From Bin52 sp965213935 (GTDB taxonomy: Bacteria; Pseudomonadota; Alphaproteobacteria; Thalassobaculales; Thalassobaculaceae): a stretch of 64,000 bases of DNA. Location of the stretch: positions 496,001-560,000 of the forward strand of contig CBDCAO010000010.1 in assembly GCA_965213935.1 (NCBI GenBank). The letters run 5' to 3'. This document shows positions 17,422-25,845 of this stretch, piece after piece. The translations under genes were made by a program, and so were the position numbers. Under the pieces are notes generated by a model that was given only the letters and a program-made list of their open reading frames with translations, was not told where the DNA came from and made no database searches. Position 1 is the stretch's first letter, and every line of letters begins with the position of its first letter.

Positions 17422-17730
17422 TCAATTATTCGCCTCGCGTGCCACGCGTCTCATCAAGAATCGACACGCCGCCAGCTGGGACCATGCCAGCGAACTCTCC
17501 AGTGTGCGCTCATAGTCCTTTGCCAGACGACGACAACGCCCCTTCCAGGCACAGGTTCGCTCGACGACCCAGCGGCGGTACAGGACCGTGAAACCGTTGG
17601 TATACTTGAGTTTGTTCACAGTATCGAGGATCGGACCCGAGACCGGAACCAGCGCCAGACCCTGAACCCGGTCGACCTGCGCGGGAACGTCGCGTGGCGG
17701 CGCCACCGGTGCCGACCGGCGTTGCCGCAC
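17422..17730 (-). pseudogene. IS5-family transposase C-terminal remnant
   Basis: The last 60 or so residues (WVVERTCAWKGRCRRLAKD, then ERTLESSLAWSQLAACRFL) match the conserved C-terminus of IS5-family (IS427-like) DDE transposases, including the catalytic-glutamate region VVERT. The preceding residues do not match in one frame and no DDE aspartates are found, so it is a truncated, frameshifted remnant. It lies between the tnpB and tnpA pieces of an IS605-type element, which indicates a nested insertion followed by decay. Confidence 0.75.
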
Positions 17731-17839
17731 TCATCATTGGCCTCCGACCATCGTGAACCGATCACCACAGTCCATGGATGTTGTCCGACTCGTCACCACA
17801 ACATATTGAACCAATGAGCTAATTTGGAGCGCGTTTGGC

Positions 17840-18090
17840 ATGATCGAATGCGATGGCGAGGACGATCACGTTCACCTGCTGGTGCAGTACCCATCCAAGG
17901 GTGCTGTGTCGCGGTTGGTGAACAGTCTCAAGGCCGTGTCCAGCCGCCTTCTGCGCGAGAACCGCCCTGAAATCACCGGTCGCTCCCACAAGGGCGTCCT
18001 CTGGTCGCCGTCATACGTCGCGGCTTCCCGTGGCGGCGCCCCCCTTTCCGTGATCGCCGATGACGTCACATCACAGCGCGAAGCGGCCAG
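17840..18090 (+). pseudogene. tnpA: Truncated tnpA (Y1 HUH transposase) remnant
   Basis: The sequence ECDGEDDHVHLLVQYPSKG contains the HUH motif (HVH) of IS200/IS605 TnpA. The following VSRLVNSLKAVSSRLLR and LWSPSYVAASRGGAPLSVI blocks are family-conserved. The N-terminal third is lost; reading upstream from the first ATG gives only a short residual match. The nucleophilic tyrosine expected just after PLSVI is replaced (IADDVTSQ). The frame then runs into terminal hairpins. This is a dead copy and the divergent partner of the tnpB remnant. Confidence 0.75.
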
Positions 18091-18128
18091 GGGCCGCTCT
18101 CGCCTTCCTCCCCTCCCTCAAGGAAGGG
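18082..18128. repeat. Left-end hairpins of the IS605-type remnant
   Basis: An AGCGGCC-AGG-GGCCGCT stem (18082-18098) and a CCTTCC/GGAAGG stem with a 13-base loop (18103-18127) precede GGGATATCCCGGC. These resemble subterminal secondary structures of IS200/IS605 ends and mark where the element stops before cvpA. Confidence 0.45.
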
Positions 18129-18242
18129 ATATCCCGGCGAGGTTTGAAGACAGCGCGATGCTGTCCACCGTTCGAGACTGGCCCCGACCTTGTTGTCGTG
18201 TTCCCGGAAGCGTACAAGTGCGCCGGTGAAGGACGCGGGGCC

Positions 18243-18917
18243 ATGGACGAGCTGCTCGACAGTGCTTTTGACATTGCGGTCTTCGCAGCCGTCCTTGTAT
18301 CCGGACTGCACGCCTACTGGCGAGGCTTTGTCCGCGAAGCCCTCAACATCGTCGCATGGATCGTGGCGATCTACGCCGGCATCCAGCTGTATCCGCACCT
18401 GGCGCCGTTCGTGCTTGAGTACGTAACGAGCGCGAACGCGGCGAACTGGATCGTCGGCGTGGCCAGTGGCATCGGTGTTCTCCTGTTGCTTTCGGTGGTG
18501 GTCTCCCAGCTGGTTCGCCTGTTGCGACGCACCGGGGTCGGAGCGGTGGACCGGTCGCTCGGTTTCCTGTTTGGCCTGCTTCGCGGTGCGGTGCTGGTTT
18601 CGGCGTGCTTCCTGGGCTTCCAGCAGGCGATCCCGCTCGAGCGGGATTACCCCGAGTGGATGCGTTCCGCCGGGAGCTATCCCATGATGCGAGCCGGCGC
18701 CACCATGCTGGCCGATCTGGTTCCGCTGCACCTGCGCGAACACCTGCTCACCATGCAGGGCGATGGCCGCGAGGCGGCCCTGGAACGCCAGCGGACCTAC
18801 GAGCGTCTGGTCGATCCTCCGGTCGCGCCGGGCGGGACTGCTGAAGGCGGGCGGGAGAAGGGGTACACTGAAACCGAACGCGACGCCTTGACCGAGGCAC
18901 TGAGGCAGCTGGAGTGA
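18243..18917 (+). CDS. cvpA: CvpA family protein
   Basis: This 224-residue inner-membrane protein of the CvpA (colicin V production) family has about four membrane segments between residues 5 and 125. The family blocks GFVREALNIVAWIVAIYAG and VDRSLGFLFGLLRGAVLVSA are visible. The C-terminal part is hydrophilic. CvpA is linked to envelope robustness and bile or deoxycholate tolerance in enterobacteria, but its molecular role is unclear. It precedes purF by 66 bases, the classic cvpA-purF arrangement. The ATG at 18243 was chosen over the upstream in-frame extension, which is insertion-sequence DNA. Confidence 0.92.
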   Translation: MDELLDSAFDIAVFAAVLVSGLHAYWRGFVREALNIVAWIVAIYAGIQLYPHLAPFVLEYVTSANAANWIVGVASGIGVLLLLSVVVSQLVRLLRRTGVGAVDRSLGFLFGLLRGAVLVSACFLGFQQAIPLERDYPEWMRSAGSYPMMRAGATMLADLVPLHLREHLLTMQGDGREAALERQRTYERLVDPPVAPGGTAEGGREKGYTETERDALTEALRQLE

Positions 18918-18983
18918 GCCGGCGCCGTCAGCGGGAGGAGGGGACATGAGACTCGAAACGAGGTCTTTTGTGCGAACGCGTCC

Positions 18984-20456
18984 ATGAACCGGCCGCGCGA
19001 CAGCTTCCGGACAGCGGATGACGATCATCCCGGTGAAGAGTGCGCGGTCTTCGGCATCTTCGGATCGCCCGACGCCGGAGCGAACACCGCGCTTGGCTTG
19101 CACGCGCTGCAGCACCGGGGCCAGGAGGCGACTGGCATCGTAAGCTGGGATGGCCGGCAATTCCGCAGCCACCGAGGGCTCGGCCACGTTGCCGACAACT
19201 TCGGAGCGGGCGCCTCCGGCGTGCTTGACCAAGTGGCTGGTCACGCCGCCATCGGGCACAACCGCTACTCCACTACGGGCGGTGGCAACCTGCGCAATGT
19301 CCAGCCACTGTTCGCGGAGACGGAGCTGGGCGGCCTGGCGCTCAGTCACAACGGCAATCTTACCAACGCCCAGGACCTTCGTCGCAACCTGGTGCGGCGC
19401 GGATGCCTGTTTCAGTCCACAACGGACACGGAGATCATCATCCACCTGATCGCCCGCAGTCCGGGTCGGTCCCAGGTGGACCGGATCATCGACGCGCTGC
19501 ACCAGGTGGAGGGCGCCTATTCGCTGGTACTGCTGACCCCGGACTCGGTCATCGGCGTGCGCGATCCGCTCGGTGTGCGCCCGCTGGTGCTGGGCCAGCT
19601 CGGCGATGCCCTGGTGCTGGCGTCGGAGACCTGCGCGTTCGACATCCTCGGCGCCCGGTTCATTCGCGAACTGAAGCCCGGAGAGATGGTGATCCTGTCG
19701 GGTGACGGGGTCGAGTCGCTGAGCCCGTTTCCCTCCCGGCCCGGCCGGTTCTGCATCTTCGAGTACATCTACTTCTCGCGCCCCGACAGCATCGTCGAGG
19801 GACGGGGCGTCTACGAGGCGCGCAAGGCCATCGGATCCGAGCTCGCACGCGAAAGTCCGGTCGACGTCGACATCGTGGTGCCGATCCCCGATTCGGGGGT
19901 TCCGGCGGCCATCGGCTATTCGGAACGTTCCGGAATCCGGTTCGAACTCGGCATCGTTCGCAACCATTACGTCGGGCGCACCTTCATCCAGCCGTCCGAC
20001 CAGGACCGTCATCTCGGTGTCAGGCTCAAGCACAGCGCCAACAGGGCGGTGATTGCCGGCAAGCGGGTCCTGTTGCTGGACGACTCGATCGTTCGCGGCA
20101 CCACCTCGACCAGGATCGTCGAGATGGTGCGTGCGGCCGGTGCCCGCGAGGTGCACATGAGAATTGCAAGTCCGCCCACGACCCATTCCTGCTTTTACGG
20201 TGTGGACACGCCGGAGCGGGACAAGCTGCTGGCCGCCCGGTTCTCGGTCGAGGAAATCGGCCGCGAGATCGGGGTCGACAGTCTCGCCTTCGTGTCGATC
20301 GACGGTCTCTACCGGGCAATGGGAGAGGCCGGGCGCGATGCCCGGAGCCCACGGTTCTGCGATGCCTGCTTTACCGGGGACTATCCCATCCGGCTGCGGG
20401 ACCAGGATGAGGGTGTGGCGCCGAAGCAGCTCTCGCTGCTCAGCGAGTTCGGGTGA
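18984..20456 (+). CDS. purF: Amidophosphoribosyltransferase
   Basis: PurF catalyses the first committed step of purine synthesis, PRPP + glutamine to phosphoribosylamine. The 490-residue protein begins with a short propeptide; the Ntn nucleophile is probably Cys20 in GEECAVFGIFG. The glutaminase domain contains HRGQEATGIVSW and the IGHNRYSTTGGG block. The phosphoribosyltransferase domain contains the PRPP loop VLLLDDSIVRGTTS. The cysteine-containing C-terminal block SPRFCDACFTGDYPI is typical of the Bacillus-like subgroup. It is followed by an SDR gene 33 bases downstream. Confidence 0.95.
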   Translation: MNRPRDSFRTADDDHPGEECAVFGIFGSPDAGANTALGLHALQHRGQEATGIVSWDGRQFRSHRGLGHVADNFGAGASGVLDQVAGHAAIGHNRYSTTGGGNLRNVQPLFAETELGGLALSHNGNLTNAQDLRRNLVRRGCLFQSTTDTEIIIHLIARSPGRSQVDRIIDALHQVEGAYSLVLLTPDSVIGVRDPLGVRPLVLGQLGDALVLASETCAFDILGARFIRELKPGEMVILSGDGVESLSPFPSRPGRFCIFEYIYFSRPDSIVEGRGVYEARKAIGSELARESPVDVDIVVPIPDSGVPAAIGYSERSGIRFELGIVRNHYVGRTFIQPSDQDRHLGVRLKHSANRAVIAGKRVLLLDDSIVRGTTSTRIVEMVRAAGAREVHMRIASPPTTHSCFYGVDTPERDKLLAARFSVEEIGREIGVDSLAFVSIDGLYRAMGEAGRDARSPRFCDACFTGDYPIRLRDQDEGVAPKQLSLLSEFG

Positions 20457-20489
20457 CCCCGGCATGGTGTGTACAGGTGGGAGGCGGGG

Positions 20490-21191
20490 ATGAACGATCT
20501 TGGCGGCCGTATCGCGCTGATTACCGGAGCGTCGCGCGGGATCGGTGCAACGCTTGCCCGGGCGTTTGCTGCCGCCGGCGCCCACGTGATCCTGACCGCA
20601 CGAACCGTGGGCGGGCTCGAGGAGGTCGACGACGACGTCCGTGCGGCCGGTGGTACCGCCAGCCTGGTCGAGATGGATCTGCGCGACGGTTCGGCCATCG
20701 ATCGCCTTGGCGCCCGGATTCACGAACGCTGGAGCCGGCTCGACATCCTGGTCGCCAACGCCGGTGTCCTGGGAACCCTCACCCCGCTGCCGCACCAGGA
20801 CCCGGCCGAGTGGGACGAGGTCATTGCGGTCAATCTCACCGCCAACCAGCGGTTGATCCGCTCGCTTGATCCGCTGCTGCGGATGTCGGACGCGCCGCGC
20901 GCGATCTTCGTTTCCTCGGGCGCGGCACGAATCTGCCGACCCTACTGGGGAGCCTACGCGGTTACCAAGGCGGCTCTCGATGCCATGGTCCGGGTCTACG
21001 CGGCGGAGAACGAGCGCTCGGCGCTCAGGATCAATATCGTCAATCCGGGAGCGACGAGGACCGGAATGCGCGCGGCCGCGTTTCCGGGCGAGGACCCGAT
21101 GAGCCTGAAGACGCCCGATGCGCTGGTTCCACTGTTTCTCGAACTCGCATCACCGGCCTCGACGCGGCACGGCGAACTGATCGACGCGTAG
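20490..21191 (+). CDS. SDR family oxidoreductase
   Basis: This 233-residue short-chain dehydrogenase/reductase has the NAD(P)-binding TGASRGIGATLARAF motif near residues 14-28, the NAG motif (VANAGVLGTLTPL), and the catalytic Ser and YxxxK (SSGAA, then GAYAVTKAALDAM). The substrate is unknown; an SDR directly after purF is common in alphaproteobacteria. I chose the ATG at 20490, preceded by GGAGGCGGGG, over one seven codons upstream. It converges on der with a six-base gap. Confidence 0.88.
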   Translation: MNDLGGRIALITGASRGIGATLARAFAAAGAHVILTARTVGGLEEVDDDVRAAGGTASLVEMDLRDGSAIDRLGARIHERWSRLDILVANAGVLGTLTPLPHQDPAEWDEVIAVNLTANQRLIRSLDPLLRMSDAPRAIFVSSGAARICRPYWGAYAVTKAALDAMVRVYAAENERSALRINIVNPGATRTGMRAAAFPGEDPMSLKTPDALVPLFLELASPASTRHGELIDA

Positions 21192-21197
21192 GCGCGG

Positions 21198-22553
21198 TCA
21201 GCCCGCCTGATCGCCGTAGGGATTGCGACCGCGCCGCAACACGAACCGTATCGGGACCGCCGGCAGGTGGAAGCTGTCCCGCAGATCGTTGACCAGATAG
21301 CGGACATAGGAGGCCGGCAGCATGTCCGGCTGGCTGCAGAAACAGGCAAAGGATGGCGGTCGGGTCCGCACCTGGGTGATGTAGCGCAGGCGGATGCGCC
21401 GGCCATGGGACATCGGCGGCGCATGGCGCTCGAGAGCCGAGGTCAGCCAGCGGTTCAGCTGTGCGGTGGGGACCCGGTGGTTCCAGGTGCGGTAGACGCC
21501 GCGTACCTCCTCCAGCACCCGGTTCAGTCCCCGCCCGTGCAGCGCCGAGATCGTCACCCATGGCAGGTCGCGGACCTGCGGGAGCGAATCAGCCAGCCGT
21601 TCGCGGACCGAGCGGATCACCGCGGGCCGGTCCGATGCCGCGTCCCACTTGTTGACGGCAAGCACCAGCGCCCGTCCTTCCTCGACCACCATGCGCGCGA
21701 TGGCGAGATCCTGACGCTCCAGTACCATATTCGCGTCGGTAACCAGGATCACCACGTGCGCAAACCGGATCGTCCGGATGGTGTCGGTGACCGACGCCCG
21801 TTCGAGACGGTGCGTGATCCGGCTTCGCCGGCGCAGCCCGGCCGTGTCAACCAGCATGATCGGCTGGTCATGCCAGTGCCATCGCACCTCGATGGAATCG
21901 CGGGTGATGCCGGCCTCCGGTCCGGTCAGCACCCGGTTCTCGCCGAGGAAGGCGTTGATCAGCGTTGACTTGCCGACGTTGGGCCGCCCGACCACCGCAA
22001 GGCGAATCACGCCTGCCGTCTCCGCGTCGTCGTCCTCCCCGGGCGGTTCGGCATCGCGGCGCTCGGTGCACTCGCGAATTGCCTGGTAGAGGTCGGCCAT
22101 GCCCTCTCCGTGTTCTGCTGAAACCGGGACCGGTTCTCCGAGGCCAAGCGCAAACGCATCCAACAGTCCGGCATGTCCGGCCGAGCCCTCGCACTTGTTC
22201 GCGACCACGATTGCCTCGCCGCCCTCGCGTCGCAACCAGCGCGCAAAATGCGCGTCCAGCGGCGTGATCCCGGCTCGCGCATCGATCAGCAGAAGGGCGA
22301 TATCGGCGTCGGCGACCGCCCGTTCGGTCTGGCGCTGCATCCGGCCCTCGAGGGCGTTGTTGTCGGCATCCTCGAGTCCGGCCGTGTCGAACAGGCGGAA
22401 CTCGAGATCGGCGATCCGGCCGGTCCCCTCGCGACGGTCCCTGGTCACGCCAGGCGTGTCGTCCACCAGGGCGACACGACGCCCGACCAACCGGTTGAAC
22501 AGGGTCGACTTGCCGACGTTGGGACGACCGATGATGGCGATGGTCACGGTCAT
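21198..22553 (-). CDS. der: Ribosome biogenesis GTPase Der (EngA)
   Basis: This 451-residue GTPase has two tandem G domains, the defining feature of Der/EngA, which is needed for 50S subunit maturation. Both P-loops are GRPNVGKST (about residues 9-17 and 191-199), with DTAG switch II motifs, NKCE/NKWD G4 motifs, and a KH-like C-terminal domain ending with the FVLRRGRNPYG block. Upstream in-frame sequence overlaps bamB and is not family-like, so the ATG at 22553 is used. It follows bamB by 17 bases. Confidence 0.95.
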   Translation of the reverse strand: MTVTIAIIGRPNVGKSTLFNRLVGRRVALVDDTPGVTRDRREGTGRIADLEFRLFDTAGLEDADNNALEGRMQRQTERAVADADIALLLIDARAGITPLDAHFARWLRREGGEAIVVANKCEGSAGHAGLLDAFALGLGEPVPVSAEHGEGMADLYQAIRECTERRDAEPPGEDDDAETAGVIRLAVVGRPNVGKSTLINAFLGENRVLTGPEAGITRDSIEVRWHWHDQPIMLVDTAGLRRRSRITHRLERASVTDTIRTIRFAHVVILVTDANMVLERQDLAIARMVVEEGRALVLAVNKWDAASDRPAVIRSVRERLADSLPQVRDLPWVTISALHGRGLNRVLEEVRGVYRTWNHRVPTAQLNRWLTSALERHAPPMSHGRRIRLRYITQVRTRPPSFACFCSQPDMLPASYVRYLVNDLRDSFHLPAVPIRFVLRRGRNPYGDQAG

Positions 22554-22570
22554 GGTACCGGATCCGGCTG

Positions 22571-23947
22571 CTAGCGGTAGGCGGTGAGCCGGCCGTTGTC
22601 TGTCAGGACGTAGAGCGTTCCATTGGCAACCACCGGGGACACATGAACGGCAGCATCGAGGTCGATCGTGTCGGCAATCGCACCGGTCTCGGCCGAGAGC
22701 ACAGCAAGCGTGCCTTCGGAACTCGCCACCAGAACCGAACCGCTGACCAGAACCGGCCCCACATGGATGATCGGATCTTCCCGATCCTCCTCGTCGCGGT
22801 AGCGCGGCAGCTGGGTGATCCAGCGAACCCTGCCCTGGTCGCGGGTGAGGCAGATGACCTCGGCCTGGTTGGAGACCAGGAACACGAAATTGCCGGCAAC
22901 CCAAGGGGTCTGGGTGCTGCCGACAGGACTGTCCCAGATCCTGGTGCCGGTCCGGAAGTCGAGGGCGGAGGTGCGGCCCGAGTGGCTGACCGCGATCACG
23001 CGGTCGTCGTCGATGACCGGGTCGCCGCGGATGTCGGCGAGACTGGCCACGCTGGTCGACCGGCGCACGCGGCGCAGGCTGTCGATCCAGAACACCCGCC
23101 CGGTGCCTGCGGCAAGGGCGTAGATTTCACCCGAAGAGTAGGGGACCGCGACGATGGCGTCCCGGACCGCCGGGTTGGCGTTGCCGAGAAGCGCCGTGAC
23201 TTCCGATATCCCGGAGTGGACCCAGAACCGTTCACCGGTCCTGGCGGAAAATGCGACCGCCTGGTTGTCGATGGTAATCACGTAAATCTGGTCGTCACTC
23301 CAGGTCGGGGCACTCCTGACTGGCCCGGGCGCATTCACAGTCCAGACCACGTCCCCGTTTTCCGGCGACATCGCCCGAATGGTTCCGGCGCCGTTGGCAA
23401 CGAAGACCAGCCCGCCCCCGGTCGTGATCCCGCCTGCAAACGCCACCTCTTCCTCTTCAGGCGTTGCCGTCTCTCGTTCCCAAAGCCGCTGCCCGGTCTC
23501 GGCATTGAAGGCCGAGAGCAGCCCGTCACGGTCGAGGGTGAAGATGCGGCCGTCGGCGACCACCGGGGAGGCAAGTATCTGGGTCTCGCTGCTCGACCCG
23601 GTGCCGATGTCCACCTCCCAGATTTCCTCGGGCCTGGTCGGACCGACGAGGTGTCCCATGACATTGGCCGCATTTCCGCCGGGCTGCGGCCAGTCCGGGT
23701 TGCGGGCCGCGGGCGGTAGTGTCACCGGCAACGAGGCGACCAGTGGGTCGACGCCGAGGCTCTCGCCGAGACTGAGGATCGCGATTCGTTCACCCTCGAG
23801 CGGTGCGGCGCTGTCGGTCTCGCCCAGGAAGCCGAGGTCGCAGCCGGCAAGCAGTTGGACCGAAAGCAGGAGCAGCGGGAAACGCAGCACGCGGTGCGTT
23901 CGACGGTGCGGGGCCGTGCCCGTAGCGTCAGGACTCGGGAAGGGCAT
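22571..23947 (-). CDS. bamB: Outer-membrane assembly lipoprotein BamB-like (PQQ beta-propeller)
   Basis: This 458-residue protein has a basic N-terminus, a hydrophobic stretch and a lipobox (LLAGC, Cys about residue 36), followed by repeated beta-propeller blades (such as VVADGRIFTLDRDGLLSAFN, GLVFVANGAGTIRAM and GNFVFLVSNQAEVICL). This is the architecture of BamB, the scaffold lipoprotein of the BAM complex that inserts outer-membrane beta-barrels. The position between a YfgM-like TPR gene and der matches the conserved yfgM-bamB-der order. Its first bases overlap the end of the TPR gene by 20. Confidence 0.88.
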   Translation of the reverse strand: MPFPSPDATGTAPHRRTHRVLRFPLLLLSVQLLAGCDLGFLGETDSAAPLEGERIAILSLGESLGVDPLVASLPVTLPPAARNPDWPQPGGNAANVMGHLVGPTRPEEIWEVDIGTGSSSETQILASPVVADGRIFTLDRDGLLSAFNAETGQRLWERETATPEEEEVAFAGGITTGGGLVFVANGAGTIRAMSPENGDVVWTVNAPGPVRSAPTWSDDQIYVITIDNQAVAFSARTGERFWVHSGISEVTALLGNANPAVRDAIVAVPYSSGEIYALAAGTGRVFWIDSLRRVRRSTSVASLADIRGDPVIDDDRVIAVSHSGRTSALDFRTGTRIWDSPVGSTQTPWVAGNFVFLVSNQAEVICLTRDQGRVRWITQLPRYRDEEDREDPIIHVGPVLVSGSVLVASSEGTLAVLSAETGAIADTIDLDAAVHVSPVVANGTLYVLTDNGRLTAYR

Positions 23948-24575
23948 GCAGCAACTCGGTCACCCGGGCGCGCATGCGCTGGGGTGTTCGGGCATCGTCT
24001 GACAGCACTTCGAGGGTCTCCCTCGCGCGCGCCGTTTCACCTGACGACAGCCATAACAGCGCCTTCAGCTCGAGCGCCATCGGGCGCCACGTGTTGCCGA
24101 CGGCAGCAAGCCTGTCGAGGTCGCGGTGCAATTCGTCGGGCGCCGCGGTCTCGAGCCGGGCCGAAACCGATCCGAGCCTGGCAAGGTCGCGAAGCACGAG
24201 CGGTGCGTCCCCGTCCTCGATCACCTGCCGCCAGGCGATCATTGCGCCCTCGACGTCACCTGCGCGTGCGGCAAGGGCGGCCTGCTGCAGCCGGGCGAGG
24301 ACCGCGTAGCCCGTACTTCCTTCCACCGCAAGCGTGCCGAGCGCAGTGAGAGCCGCATCGGCCTCGCCGGCGGCGGCAAGACCGCGTCCTTCGTCGTAGG
24401 CGGCCGACTCTTCGGCCCGGACCGTCCTGTCGTAGTACTGCCAGTAGCGCCAGCCCCCGACCGCGGCCACGACGAAGACCGCAGCGGCAATCACCAGCCA
24501 GCCGTACTGCTTCCACAAGCGCGCGGCGCGGTCCTGGCGAAGTTCCTCGTCGATTTCCCTGAAGATGTCGGCCAC
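23928..24575 (-). CDS. YfgM-like single-pass TPR protein
   Basis: This 215-residue protein has a conserved start (ADIFREIDEELRQDR), a single membrane segment at about residues 29-48 (YGWLVIAAAVFVVAAVGGW) and a periplasmic helical-repeat region. It matches the YfgM/DUF2133 family, ancillary factors at the Sec translocon linked to periplasmic chaperones. I chose the GTG at 24575, immediately before the conserved start; longer in-frame extensions lack family similarity. It heads the yfgM-bamB-der run. Confidence 0.8.
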   Translation of the reverse strand: MADIFREIDEELRQDRAARLWKQYGWLVIAAAVFVVAAVGGWRYWQYYDRTVRAEESAAYDEGRGLAAAGEADAALTALGTLAVEGSTGYAVLARLQQAALAARAGDVEGAMIAWRQVIEDGDAPLVLRDLARLGSVSARLETAAPDELHRDLDRLAAVGNTWRPMALELKALLWLSSGETARARETLEVLSDDARTPQRMRARVTELLHALPES

Positions 24576-25469
24576 GGGACTGTCCGCCCTGAATTCCGCT
24601 TCTGCCTGTCCGCCTGGTTCCGACGGGCGCGGCAGACTACGCCCGCACCGTGGCAAAATCAAATGACTGCGACAACCGGCCGGGGCCGTGCCGCGGTGCA
24701 CGGCCGCACTCGTCCTGGGAGAAGAGATGCGACCAGTCTCCGGGTGACAGCCGGCGAGGCGGCTCCACCGTCAGGCGCGCAGCGCAATGCGACTCCTGCT
24801 CGCCGGGGCCCGGCACCAGGCGACAGCGGGCCATCCCAAAACCGTCAGCCTGGTGCTGCATGCCGGGGCGGACTTCGAGGCGCTGGACATCAACGGTGAT
24901 ACGCCACTGGCCTTTGCAAGGGACAACAAAAACATGGCCGGCACGACGGTCTGCTGGCTGCCGCGCGAAGCACGCTTCGGGCGCTGGTCCTGATGTCCTC
25001 CGCACGTCTGTGGATGCCCGTCACATGCAAGAACAGTTTCAGGCGGGCTTGGTGCGTGCGTTCAGGTGCTGTCGCCCGATCGCGTCTGCTGGCGCTACCA
25101 TGATGCGTGCGCGACGTTGTGCACGGCGATGCGCGAGCAGGCAACCGGGACCCGCACTGGCGGACTGACACCGATGGACCCGACCGCCACGCGATCGGGA
25201 CGGCGAAGGTGTCTGCTGCGGCTCACGAGGGTCTGGCGGATTGCTCCGGAACTGCGATCGGGCCACCGTCGGAGAAGTCGCCGGTCCGGGACCCGATTCG
25301 GGAATAATGGCTCACGGCAGCGTGAAAAACGCACCTGTAATGCAGAGCGGACCGGACACCGCGAACCGGACTCGCAACGGCATGCGGCACTTTACCGTTC
25401 TGGTGATTTCGGCGACACTGTTACAATTCGTTTACGGAAATGGCGATCCGGCGGAGACATCGTGAATTC
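24576..25469. other. Long intergenic region with little coding signal
   Basis: About 890 bases separate the YfgM-like gene from the DUF2794 gene. The only recognisable protein similarity is a short ankyrin-like frame at 24787-24993. The rest gives only arginine-rich frames with no motif on either strand. No tRNA-like fold, repeat or strong terminator was found. It may be decayed coding DNA plus the divergent promoters of the two flanking units. Confidence 0.4.
24787..24993 (+). pseudogene. Possible ankyrin-repeat gene remnant
   Basis: The 68-residue frame contains TVSLVLHAGADFEALDINGD, then TPLAFARDN, which reads as one ankyrin repeat (helix, GAD turn, GxTPL start of the next repeat). Nothing around it extends the repeat array and no convincing ribosome-binding site precedes it. 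It could be a relic of a longer ankyrin gene or a tiny real gene. Confidence 0.35.
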
Positions 25470-25811
25470 ATGGCGAACCTGATCCGATTTCACGGGGGAC
25501 ACGGTGCGGAGCGCGACGTGTTCTTCAGCAGGAGCGAACTGGCAGCAATCGTCACGGCCTACAGCAGCGGTGTCATCAAGGGGGACTGGCGGGACTACGC
25601 CATCGATCGCAGGGACGACACCGCACTGTTCTCAATTTTCCGCAGCAGTCGCGAGCACCCGGTCTACGTTTTCGTCAAGACCCAGAAACCCGACCAGAAC
25701 CAGCCGACCTTTGCCCTGTTCAACGGGCCGCGCCGACTGGCCAGTTCAACCTCGCTCACCCGGGTGATGGACCGGTTCCGTTCCCTGCCTCGTCTGGTCA
25801 GATCGCAATAG
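25470..25811 (+). CDS. DUF2794 family protein
   Basis: This 113-residue protein matches DUF2794, a small alphaproteobacterial family of unknown function. Visible family blocks are VFFSRSELAAIVTAYSSGVI, GDWRDYAIDRRDDTALFSIF and the following RSSREHPVYVFVKTQKP. An ATG ten codons upstream (25440) is in frame; I prefer 25470 because the LIRF motif typical of the N-terminus starts three residues later. It stands alone, convergent with the secretion adaptor gene. Confidence 0.8.
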   Translation: MANLIRFHGGHGAERDVFFSRSELAAIVTAYSSGVIKGDWRDYAIDRRDDTALFSIFRSSREHPVYVFVKTQKPDQNQPTFALFNGPRRLASSTSLTRVMDRFRSLPRLVRSQ

Positions 25812-25845
25812 CCTGGTTCCTGACGCGGTCACGCGAACGGCACGA

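Noticed and set aside
18066..20795. Minus-strand open frame of about 909 codons opposite cvpA-purF-SDR
   Set aside because: Antisense shadow of conserved genes with no recognisable motif.
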